Below, in pieces: positions 9,625 to 17,620 of a stretch of DNA of 64,000 nt (position 1 is its first letter; every line of letters starts with the position of its first letter). Under the pieces are notes generated by a model, which was not told the DNA's origin, made no database searches, and saw only the letters and a list, made by a program, of their open reading frames with translations. The stretch covers positions 62,001 to 126,000 of the forward strand of contig CANBQT010000001.1 in assembly GCA_947371755.1 (NCBI GenBank), read 5' to 3'. The DNA is from Chitinophagaceae bacterium. Its GTDB lineage: Bacteria; Bacteroidota; Bacteroidia; Chitinophagales; Chitinophagaceae. The translations under genes were made by a program, and so were the position numbers.

Positions 9625-10492
9625 CTTTAGTTGGATGGATCAAACTCATTAGTTTTAAAATATTCTCTCCGGATCTTGGTCCAAAGTAAACTAAATCATG
9701 TTCTTCAAAACGATAAATCCGATTGTTCTTTGCTGCATTGGTAAGGCTTACTCCGGGTATAGTTTTGAATTTTTCGGCTGACCCCATTTTGTCGAATCCA
9801 AAATCCGTTGCAATAATGATATCAGGATTAGCCAATGCAACAGCTTCTGCGCTTATTTGCCTTGCTCCCTTAGCATCGTAATGAGCTGTTTTACCACCTG
9901 CATAAGCAATCATTTTATCTCCTGCTCCGTTTCTTCCACTCATTACAAAATATACATTATTGGCTTGACCATAATGAATGATCATCACAGTTGGACTATC
10001 TTTTACATTCTTTTGAGCAGCAAGAACAATTTGCATGTCATCATCCAGTTTTTTATTCAGTGAGTCTGCTTGTTTTTCTGCACCAAAATATTTGCCAAGC
10101 TCTGATAATAACATCTTCGCACTATCCAAGGTATTTGCACCAGCAAATGCTTTGATATTTAACCCCACTTTTTCTAGTTGAGGCAGCACTGATGCTGGGC
10201 CAATATCATTACTATGAATTACAATATCAGGGCGTCTTGAAATAATGCCTTCTGCATTTAGTGCGCGGTGGTAACCAACGGTTGGCAACAATTTTGCACT
10301 ATCGGGATAGGAACTGGTAAGATCACAGGCAACAATATCATGTCCTTTTCCTAAAGCAAACAACATCTCTGTTAAATGCTTAGAAACCGAAACAATACGA
10401 ATATCTTTCTTGGTATCTAATTCCTTTTTATTAAACCTACCACAGCTAATGGTCATAGTTAGTGTGATAAAGAAAAGCAAGTACTTTTTCAT
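9608..10492 (-). CDS. hmuT: Heme-binding ABC substrate-binding lipoprotein (HmuT-like)
   Basis: 294 residues from the ATG at 10492 (a TTG three codons earlier is less likely). Signal peptide with lipobox TISC, Cys at 17. It has the two-lobed helical-backbone binding fold. Features point to the HmuT/PhuT branch: RIVSVSKHLTEMLFALG, the VGYHRALNAEGIISRRPD stretch, and a C-terminal YFGPRSGENILKL. Such proteins hold heme with Tyr/His ligands in the periplasm and hand it to HmuU. Here it sits in the inner or outer membrane leaflet as a lipoprotein. It follows the TonB receptor by 25 bp and overlaps the permease. A cobalamin or siderophore ligand cannot be fully excluded. Confidence 0.82.
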   Translation of the reverse strand: MKKYLLFFITLTMTISCGRFNKKELDTKKDIRIVSVSKHLTEMLFALGKGHDIVACDLTSSYPDSAKLLPTVGYHRALNAEGIISRRPDIVIHSNDIGPASVLPQLEKVGLNIKAFAGANTLDSAKMLLSELGKYFGAEKQADSLNKKLDDDMQIVLAAQKNVKDSPTVMIIHYGQANNVYFVMSGRNGAGDKMIAYAGGKTAHYDAKGARQISAEAVALANPDIIIATDFGFDKMGSAEKFKTIPGVSLTNAAKNNRIYRFEEHDLVYFGPRSGENILKLMSLIHPTKDAVKK

Positions 10493-10517
10493 ATTACTCA
10501 ATTAAAGAAGAATTTTT

Positions 10518-12896
10518 TTAAAAATTATATTTCAGATTTATGCCACCAAAATAATTGATTTTGTAGGGAGCAGGTAAGTATGCATCGGGTAATTGATTAA
10601 CAAAAACCATATAAGCATACTGAGTTCCAGTAATATTGGTAAGCCCTATAAACAAATCAAAATCTAATTTATTAGAAATCTTGTTCTGGAAGCCCAATTT
10701 TCCGTTCAATAAATTGTAGCTGGTTGTCTTATTTAACCCATCTGAACTAATTGGCATGGCATCTTTATAAGAGTAAGTTAGGTTAGCATATAACCCTGAT
10801 TTACTGATAATATCTGTTCCAATATTTGTTGTTAATGGCGCCACACCGGCAACAGCTTTTCCATCATAATTGGCTACAACAGCCGATTGTCTGTCTGCAC
10901 TTAAAGTTTGAAAACTATATCCTACATATTTAAAATCACTGTAGGCCAAATTAGCAAAAGGCTTTATAGCGCTGATAAAACCAGTTTTTGACTCATACGC
11001 ATTGTACTTAATGGATAACTCTAAACCCTTATCATCTTGCTTGCCACTATTAGCAATATATGAATATGCAGTAGTTGTGGTTGAGCCATTCAGAGGAACC
11101 GCAATTGCAGTCATTTTATCAGAAAATTGTGCACTAAAAATGGCTAATTGGTATGCTATTTTTTCATTTGCTATCAACCCCTTGGTTCCTACTTCAAATT
11201 GATTCCCAATCTCAGGTTTTAAACCAGTATTTAGTTTACCCGTTGTTGGAATAAAAAAGTAAGAACTTACAGGAGCTTTATATCCTTTACTATATGCGGC
11301 ATAAACAGAAACTGCTTTGCTGAAAACTTTGTTGATTGCTACATGTGGAGAAACCATTCCATTATAACTTGTTGCAAATTTTGTAGGGTTGGTGTTTGCA
11401 GCTACATAAAATTTATCATTTAAATTAATACGCATATTACTATAACCCAGACCTGCAGTTATTGAAAGATCTTTGGCCATTTGCAAAGTCCATTCTGTAA
11501 ATAAAGAAGAGGTGGAACTTATGGTAGATTGATTGCTACGCATAGCACCAATATTCCAATAAGCAGAAGCGGATGCAGGGTTTGCTACCATATTATAACC
11601 AATGATCTGTGCGTATTGTTGTTGCATTTCAATACCAGTTATCCCACTTAAATTTAATTGATCTGACAAACTAAATTTGGTATCGAGTGTACTTCTAAAT
11701 CCGTAATTGATCGGGGTTTTATCGGTCCACCCTCCCGCAGAACTTGCATTATTACTTGCGCCAGATGCAAATACAGTTGTGTTGTTTGAAATATTGTTAT
11801 TGAAATTATAGGTTTGACCTAATCCCACTCTAAAACTTATAATCTCAGAGTGTGCGTTCCTTTTGATATAATCAGGATTGCCGCTATAATCAAAGTTATT
11901 ATATTGAGAAATGGTAAGCTCCCCTCCTCTTTCATCATAACTATTGCTATATCCAAAATAGGCCGTGATATTTTGTTTTTCAGAAGGTTGAAAATCTGCA
12001 GCAATATTTACAAAGTCTTTGTGTGATGCAGTATGAACCATATAACCATCTGATTTTTGTTTGCCATAATTCACAAGTAACGAACTATGTTCACCAGCTG
12101 TTTGAAAATGGGTAGTAAATCTTTGTAAACCATTCGATCCAAATTGAACGTCCTGGCCAATACTTGTAGTGTTTTTCTCCGGTTTTAAGCTGGTTAAATT
12201 AACCACACCAGCAATGGCTAACCCATATAAAGTTCCTGCAGGACCTTTCGTAATCTCAACATTTCTAATGGAAGCAAAATCAATATCATCCATTACTGTA
12301 ATTCCTTCAGCGTCGGTAATTGGAATGCCATTTAAATATACTTTGGAACCTTGACCATCAAAATTACTATTGAGTCCATTTGTTCCACGCACCCCATTGC
12401 CATAACCCCGGATATTAAATTGTTGACCAGATGATACTGCTCTTCTTTGCATGGTAACACCAGGAACGTTTGAATTGATGGCATCATCCAGGTATAATCC
12501 AGTATTCCTTTTTAGTTCTACATCAGTAAGTTTTGCAATTGAAACTGGCTGGAATAAAGTTGATTTGTTTTGATTGGATGTTGCTGTGATTTCAACTTTT
12601 TCTAATGGTTGAAGTATCGGCTCTAAAGAAAAAACAATCTCTAAGTTGCAATCAATCAATGTTTTTTGTGCTGTAGCATACCCAATAAAGGATGCTGATA
12701 CAATACTATTATTATTGCAATCCAATACGAATTTCCCTGAACTATCAGATACCAAAGTAGGCTTTCCAGAAATTTTAATGGAAGCACCAACTAATGGTGT
12801 TTTTGTTTTAGCATCCAGGATCCTACCTTTTACTTTATTTTGTGCACTTGCAGAAACAGCTACTATCATTAGTAGCATAAATAAATACTTATACAT
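10518..12896 (-). CDS. TonB-dependent receptor of the heme-uptake operon
   Basis: 792 residues: signal peptide ending ASAQ, carboxypeptidase-regulatory-like domain about 20-100 (VKGRILDAKTKTPLVGASI, VSDSSGKFVLDC), plug about 115-225 (QPVSIAKLTDVELKRNTGLY, VEITKGPAGTLYGLAIAGVV), then a barrel ending FGGINLKYNF. A region GYKAPVSSYFF followed by NTGLKPEIGNQFEVG corresponds to the FRAP/NPNL boxes common in heme and siderophore receptors, though in relaxed form. It is the likely outer-membrane entry for the ligand passed to the HmuT-like lipoprotein encoded next. It lies 61 bp downstream of a small Cys-Cys-ended protein gene, probably co-transcribed. Ligand assignment is inference. Confidence 0.82.
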   Translation of the reverse strand: MYKYLFMLLMIVAVSASAQNKVKGRILDAKTKTPLVGASIKISGKPTLVSDSSGKFVLDCNNNSIVSASFIGYATAQKTLIDCNLEIVFSLEPILQPLEKVEITATSNQNKSTLFQPVSIAKLTDVELKRNTGLYLDDAINSNVPGVTMQRRAVSSGQQFNIRGYGNGVRGTNGLNSNFDGQGSKVYLNGIPITDAEGITVMDDIDFASIRNVEITKGPAGTLYGLAIAGVVNLTSLKPEKNTTSIGQDVQFGSNGLQRFTTHFQTAGEHSSLLVNYGKQKSDGYMVHTASHKDFVNIAADFQPSEKQNITAYFGYSNSYDERGGELTISQYNNFDYSGNPDYIKRNAHSEIISFRVGLGQTYNFNNNISNNTTVFASGASNNASSAGGWTDKTPINYGFRSTLDTKFSLSDQLNLSGITGIEMQQQYAQIIGYNMVANPASASAYWNIGAMRSNQSTISSTSSLFTEWTLQMAKDLSITAGLGYSNMRINLNDKFYVAANTNPTKFATSYNGMVSPHVAINKVFSKAVSVYAAYSKGYKAPVSSYFFIPTTGKLNTGLKPEIGNQFEVGTKGLIANEKIAYQLAIFSAQFSDKMTAIAVPLNGSTTTTAYSYIANSGKQDDKGLELSIKYNAYESKTGFISAIKPFANLAYSDFKYVGYSFQTLSADRQSAVVANYDGKAVAGVAPLTTNIGTDIISKSGLYANLTYSYKDAMPISSDGLNKTTSYNLLNGKLGFQNKISNKLDFDLFIGLTNITGTQYAYMVFVNQLPDAYLPAPYKINYFGGINLKYNF

Positions 12897-12957
12897 GAGT
12901 TAATTTATAATAGATAAATAAATGAAACAGCCAAAATATTGGCCCATGGAATATAAA

Positions 12958-13488
12958 TTAACAACAACGAGGAGGAGGCAATTGAATTTCAAAAAAAGAG
13001 GACACTAAATTGGATGAGTGACTGACCCCCTTTTCTTTCATTTCTATTTCAGAAATATAGATTTCGGCGTGTTTTTCTTGATAAAAAACAGAAAAAAACT
13101 TTACACTATTCTGTAGGGTCTTATTATTACCTGACTTATTTGTTTTATGGATTTCTTTAATTTGATTCTCCAGTTGATTTTCATCATTATCTTTTAAGCA
13201 AATCAAAATGATTTTACCATCCTGCTTTTCAATATTTACTACATCGTATAATTCCTGGTGATAACGAAATTCTTCGTTCTCTTCTTCCCATGAAAAGCTT
13301 TGATCTTTTATCTGATCTCCATCCAATGCGAACTCAAGCTTAGTGCCAAATTTTGAGGACTTATTTTCTTTTAAATAAGCTTTCATCTCTGTTTTCAAAC
13401 CTTGTTGATACAGGCTAAAAATTAAATGATAGCCCCCTATATAGACTAATAAACAGAATAATGATATGTAACAAAACGACTTTCTCAC
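12958..13488 (-). CDS. Small exported protein of unknown function, first gene of the heme operon
   Basis: 176 residues from GTG at 13488; the frame contains no early ATG, and an in-frame TTG at 13500 is the alternative. A single hydrophobic N-terminal segment (CYISLFCLLVYIGGYHLIFSLY) suggests a signal anchor or signal peptide. The rest is charged, with acidic runs (EEENEEF, KDNDENQLENQ) and a Lys/Asn-rich middle. It ends in PPPRCC. Periplasmic placement is inferred. I do not recognise a named domain. Position just ahead of a TonB receptor and an HmuTUV set makes a role in the same import pathway plausible, and the terminal Cys pair could bind metal or heme or be oxidised, but there is no direct evidence. 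Confidence 0.6.
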   Translation of the reverse strand: MRKSFCYISLFCLLVYIGGYHLIFSLYQQGLKTEMKAYLKENKSSKFGTKLEFALDGDQIKDQSFSWEEENEEFRYHQELYDVVNIEKQDGKIILICLKDNDENQLENQIKEIHKTNKSGNNKTLQNSVKFFSVFYQEKHAEIYISEIEMKEKGVSHSSNLVSSFFEIQLPPPRCC

Positions 13489-13544
13489 AAGTATGGGCAA
13501 AATAAAGCAAAACCTTTAAACCTTCGTACAAAAATGATGAATGA

Positions 13545-14591
13545 TCATAATCCATTCATTTCATCCAACCGTGGCCTTAGGCGTTGCTTACTTTTATTAA
13601 ATATTTTTTGACCGTTATCCAAACCCTGCCTTAATTCTTTCTGGCGTTCGAGGGGCAAATCGATAGTGTCTTTACATGCCTGAGAACAGCATCCATCATA
13701 CTTTTCAGCACATTCCTGACATTGAATAAATAAGAGATGGCAGCCATCATTCTTACAGTTGGTGTGAACATCGGAGGATTTACCACATTGATGACATTTA
13801 GCGATCACATGTTCTGTGATGCGTTCTCCCAATCGTTGATCAAATACAAAATTTTTACCTATGAATTTGGGCTCAATCTCCATTTCCTTTGACTGACGTG
13901 CGTAATTAATAATGCCTCCTTCCAAATGAAATACATTTTTAAAGCCTTTATGTAACATAAATGCACTAGCTTTTTCACACCTGATACCTCCGGTGCAATA
14001 CATGATGATATTTTTATCTTCATTCCCTTTCATCATTTCAACAGCCATTGGCAATTGCTCTCTAAACGTATCAGAAGGCACTTCAATGGCATTGTTAAAA
14101 TGTCCCACTTCATATTCATAATGATTACGCATATCGATCACAATAGTATCATTTTGCTCCAAAAGTGCATTCATCTCTATTGCATTCACATATTTCCCTT
14201 TATTTTCCATACTGAATGATGGATCGTCAATACCATCGGCAACTATCTTTTCCCTGACTTTTATTTTCAATACCCAAAAACTTTTTCCATCATCATCAAC
14301 AGCAATATTTAAACGCAATCCATTTAAATATTCTATGGAATACAAGAATGTTTTAAAAGATTCAAAATGCATGGATGGCACACTGATTTGGGCATTGATA
14401 CCCTCTTTAGCAACATATATCCTTCCAAATACCTTTAGTACATTCAAATGTTTATACAGGTAGTCTCTGAATTCTTGAGGATTGATTATTGGGAAATACG
14501 CATAGAAACTAATGGTAGTTCGGGGTTCTTTTTCTTCCATCAGAAGTTGCTTCAACTCTTCGTTGGAAACACGATTGTGTAATACTGGCAT
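13545..14591 (-). CDS. trhO: tRNA uridine-34 hydroxylase, rhodanese family
   Basis: 348 residues, matching the UPF0176/YceA (TrhO) family, which makes 5-hydroxyuridine at the wobble position of tRNAs. An N-terminal ferredoxin-like domain ([21 protein letters not shown]) precedes a rhodanese domain at about 130-230 with the active loop YCTGGIRC, Cys at 199 and 205. The last 100 residues contain a Cys-rich segment ([30 protein letters not shown]) that probably binds zinc, usual for the Bacteroidota branch. ATG at 14591 matches the family start. A -7 element lies about 80 bp upstream. Its transcript could continue into the heme operon 56 bp downstream, but the functions seem unrelated. Confidence 0.92.
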   Translation of the reverse strand: MPVLHNRVSNEELKQLLMEEKEPRTTISFYAYFPIINPQEFRDYLYKHLNVLKVFGRIYVAKEGINAQISVPSMHFESFKTFLYSIEYLNGLRLNIAVDDDGKSFWVLKIKVREKIVADGIDDPSFSMENKGKYVNAIEMNALLEQNDTIVIDMRNHYEYEVGHFNNAIEVPSDTFREQLPMAVEMMKGNEDKNIIMYCTGGIRCEKASAFMLHKGFKNVFHLEGGIINYARQSKEMEIEPKFIGKNFVFDQRLGERITEHVIAKCHQCGKSSDVHTNCKNDGCHLLFIQCQECAEKYDGCCSQACKDTIDLPLERQKELRQGLDNGQKIFNKSKQRLRPRLDEMNGL

Positions 14592-14671
14592 GTAATAGAA
14601 TTTTAGACATCCTTTTCAGAATGTTCCATTATTAATAATAGGAGCTACTTGCAGGGTAGCCAAAATCATTG

Positions 14672-14679
14672 CGAAGATA
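14672..14679 (-). promoter_or_regulatory. -7-like element (TATCTTCG) upstream of trhO
   Basis: One mismatch to TAnnTTTG on the minus strand, preceded directly by TTTG. It would give a 5' leader of about 75 nt for trhO. A 17-codon mini-ORF starts two bases after it (14669 down to 14616). Confidence 0.35.
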
Positions 14680-14713
14680 CAAATTATATAAAATCAGACT
14701 CCTCCATTCAATA

Positions 14714-17170
14714 TTATCGCCGATTAGTGATAAAAGGCATTGAAATTCGAAAGCCACTTGGCCTCTTATCGTTCTGTTCAAATCCCTGAACAAAATCGAA
14801 TCTAAAGAGCTTGAAAATATTTTCAAGTCCAAAATAAGCTTCAAAGTATTTAGTACCAGGCTGAATATATAATGCAGAACCCCCGGTTACAAAAAATATA
14901 TTAAGGCTTCTAAACCCGGGAATTTTATTGGATAGTAACCCATTCAAATGATATTCCAAATGTGCACTTGTACTCAATTTAGAAGTATTACTATATTGAT
15001 AATAGCCCGGCAATTGAAAGCCACTTAAATAAGGTGTTGCCAGTATGATCTGGTTTCCTTGTACATGTTGATAATCTGGAATAAATAATTGATCAGTATT
15101 TAAAAAACCTTCCATACCAATGGCATAATTCAACCGTCCTCCTAATTTCAAATTCACATTATCAGTTAGTCCGAAATGCCATTTTGTATAAGAAACATCG
15201 CTTCCTAAAAATCCACTTAATCCCTGTGTAAGAGTAGCATTGAGGGTAGGATATTTTGATCCGATGCTAATTTTCTGGTCTGGCAATTCTATATAATTGG
15301 TACCCGGTTTCCAACTAGCGTGAATGGTTAATATGCTGGCCTTATTTGCCAACATATTGGTTGGAGAAATTTCATTAGGATAGTTAGGTGTGAAGCTGCG
15401 ATTTGGAAAATCTTTCCAAGACGTCATATCTGCCAAATTTTCCAGAGGCTTTCTATTTTGATATTGAAACTCTGCACCAATTGTAACACCATTACCAATT
15501 CCAGTAAAATAAGACAGCTTAAAATAATCAGCCTCATATATTTTCATATAATTAAGCTCACGACTCAGGGTTGTAAAAGTATTCAGAAGGGGCATGATGG
15601 GCGAGTCATTATTGAATTGAAATACTTTTGAGCCACCAGATATTGTAATCGTTTGTAAATATTTTTTTCCATACTTATAATTGACAGAAAAGCTTGGATT
15701 GAAATGATAGTTTGCGAACCCGTACCTTATCTCAGGAGTAATTGTTAAAGACTCCCTACCCTTATAATTCTTGATATAGTAGGGCGCAAAATCTATTACT
15801 CCTCCTTCTACAGTATTATAAAAAAAACTGGAAAGCATTGGCGGAAATCCATAAAAAGTTTTTTTCTTTTGAATGTTATATGAATTACCAGTAAACAAAA
15901 AACCAGCAATGGAAAATTTATTTCTTTTTTTATCTAAAGAATCAAGATAATGAGGGTTCCTTCTTTCATCTTCCAAACTATCTAACTTTCTATACGTTTT
16001 CCTTTCATCTACAACCAAAGGAATTGGTCTGATGCTATCCCAATAAGCCATTGTTTTTTTATTGGCACTGTCTTCAAACTTTAGAATCGTATGATCAAAG
16101 AATTTCTTTTTGAAAACTGGGGTTAAATTGAACTTATCATAAACCTGTAAGAAATTACCCCAGAAATCAAATCCAAAGATCTTACCTGAGGGATATAATA
16201 CCTGGCTTTTGATAACCCAAACATTTCCCTGAGCAGGTACATAAAGTTGTTCCAAAACCAAAGTGTCGATCAATTGCATCGCTTGTTCTTTTAGCAACTT
16301 TACTTGTACACTTTGAATACGCCATTCATCCTCCACAATATTGATATAACCTGAAAAAACAGGTTCGTATTTCCTTTTGGGAATTATTTTAATTCTACTG
16401 ATTTCTCTACCATTTTCGTAAAATGTTCCTTCGAATTTATATTTATAAAAATTAAGTGCATTATTTGAAATCGGAGATACAAAGCCACGAGGATTTAACC
16501 CTCTACCAAAAGAAACGATATTTTCATATAAAGAAATGATCTGGGGATTCGCGAATCCAAATCCATCACTCTGCCCTCCTACTTTTGAAGAAATCACATC
16601 TATCTTTTTTGAATCAGGTTCTTCCACAGAATATTTTACGATAGATTCTGAAAGAAATATCATTTTCCTTTTACTGGTGTCACCATCCTCAAAATCAACT
16701 GCTTTTCCTAAAAATTTCTTTGGATAGTCTCTAAGTTGCAATTGTCCTTTCAAATATACTTCACATTGAAATTTTTGAATTTCTTTCAAATGTTCTTCAC
16801 GCCTTGAGATAGCTTTACGAATAATAGCATAGGCGGGATCTTCAGCCCCTGATGTAACGATCACTTCTTTTAAATTATACTGCTGCTCTTCCAGTACAAA
16901 ATTAATTTCCAATGAAGTATTTGAGATCCTTATCTGTTTATCTGATGATTTATGACCAACATGTTGAACTATCAACACATAAGTTCCAGACTCGATTTCT
17001 AAACTATAGAAACCTTTAGCATTAGCAGTTGTGCCTTTGGTGGTACCCTTTATCAATACTGAAGCAAATGGTATTGCATTTCCAGACTTATCTGTAATCA
17101 AACCTGATATTGATGCAGAATTTGCTGTGATAAAATGGAATACAAAAAGTAAAGCCAAGAGCTTACGCAT
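14714..17170 (-). CDS. DUF5686 family outer-membrane protein with carboxypeptidase-regulatory-like domain
   Basis: 818 residues. Signal peptide (LLALLFVFHFITANSAS), then a regulatory-like beta-sandwich at about 20-105 (ISGLITDKSGNAIPFASVLI, TANAKGFYSLEI), then a long domain typical of DUF5686 (AYAIIRKAISRREEHL, FQCEVYLKGQLQLRDYPKKF, FLSESIVKYS) and a C-terminal beta-barrel rich in alternating aromatic strands (LEYHLNGLLSNKIPGF, YFEAYFGLENIF). These proteins are widespread in Bacteroidota outer membranes; their function is not established. There is no TonB plug, so it is not a TonB receptor despite the shared N-terminal domain. It is a single leftward gene. Confidence 0.85.
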   Translation of the reverse strand: MRKLLALLFVFHFITANSASISGLITDKSGNAIPFASVLIKGTTKGTTANAKGFYSLEIESGTYVLIVQHVGHKSSDKQIRISNTSLEINFVLEEQQYNLKEVIVTSGAEDPAYAIIRKAISRREEHLKEIQKFQCEVYLKGQLQLRDYPKKFLGKAVDFEDGDTSKRKMIFLSESIVKYSVEEPDSKKIDVISSKVGGQSDGFGFANPQIISLYENIVSFGRGLNPRGFVSPISNNALNFYKYKFEGTFYENGREISRIKIIPKRKYEPVFSGYINIVEDEWRIQSVQVKLLKEQAMQLIDTLVLEQLYVPAQGNVWVIKSQVLYPSGKIFGFDFWGNFLQVYDKFNLTPVFKKKFFDHTILKFEDSANKKTMAYWDSIRPIPLVVDERKTYRKLDSLEDERRNPHYLDSLDKKRNKFSIAGFLFTGNSYNIQKKKTFYGFPPMLSSFFYNTVEGGVIDFAPYYIKNYKGRESLTITPEIRYGFANYHFNPSFSVNYKYGKKYLQTITISGGSKVFQFNNDSPIMPLLNTFTTLSRELNYMKIYEADYFKLSYFTGIGNGVTIGAEFQYQNRKPLENLADMTSWKDFPNRSFTPNYPNEISPTNMLANKASILTIHASWKPGTNYIELPDQKISIGSKYPTLNATLTQGLSGFLGSDVSYTKWHFGLTDNVNLKLGGRLNYAIGMEGFLNTDQLFIPDYQHVQGNQIILATPYLSGFQLPGYYQYSNTSKLSTSAHLEYHLNGLLSNKIPGFRSLNIFFVTGGSALYIQPGTKYFEAYFGLENIFKLFRFDFVQGFEQNDKRPSGFRISMPFITNRR

Positions 17171-17263
17171 AGATAAAATTAAGAACTAAAATAAGGGGAT
17201 AGTTCTATCCATCCATAACCACTCATCCAATGGCATGGCTTTTAACGATTGTTTATGGATTGA

Positions 17264-17611
17264 TTATTTTTTTCTTGCAGTTGATCCTGAAATGGCTGCT
17301 AGTCCGCTCACTAATCCACCAATCAATCCGGTTACCAGAATCAATACCCAATAAGAACCTCCGAGTGGCAAGATCTTTGCTACTTTAATGGATAGTATAT
17401 GCTCATTTGCAAAATCTTTCACAAGAGCTAAAAAAGCCCATAATAAAAACAAACCTAAAAATCCAGAAAGAAATGCCTTACCCACATTTTGATGTATTCC
17501 CATTGCAACCAAAAAAGAAGTAATAACAAATGACCACCATGGTAATATGGTAAAAAGTCCAATTGAAAAAGCAAGAAATGCCGTTAAAAAAACTGCTGTA
17601 GTAAATTTCAT
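17264..17611 (-). CDS. Small multi-pass membrane protein of unknown function
   Basis: 115 residues with about four hydrophobic segments (near residues 5-25, 27-42, 48-68 and 85-108), the last containing a Gly-rich GLIGGLVSGLAA. The C-terminus is basic (TARKK), which suggests it stays in the cytoplasm. It starts 9 bp after the penicillin acylase stop codon and is most likely co-transcribed with it. No catalytic motif is visible. It may be a conserved small membrane protein of this family of bacteria; no function can be given. Confidence 0.7.
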   Translation of the reverse strand: MKFTTAVFLTAFLAFSIGLFTILPWWSFVITSFLVAMGIHQNVGKAFLSGFLGLFLLWAFLALVKDFANEHILSIKVAKILPLGGSYWVLILVTGLIGGLVSGLAAISGSTARKK

Positions 17612-17620
17612 ATAATAGAT

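Noticed and set aside
9332..9652. 106-codon plus-strand frame opposite the heme permease
   Set aside because: It is antisense to a clear FecCD permease and has no domain or promoter of its own.
14632..14844. 70-codon frame overlapping the end of the DUF5686 gene
   Set aside because: It lies in another frame of a well-supported gene, has no recognisable domain or own signal, and its end falls in the trhO leader.
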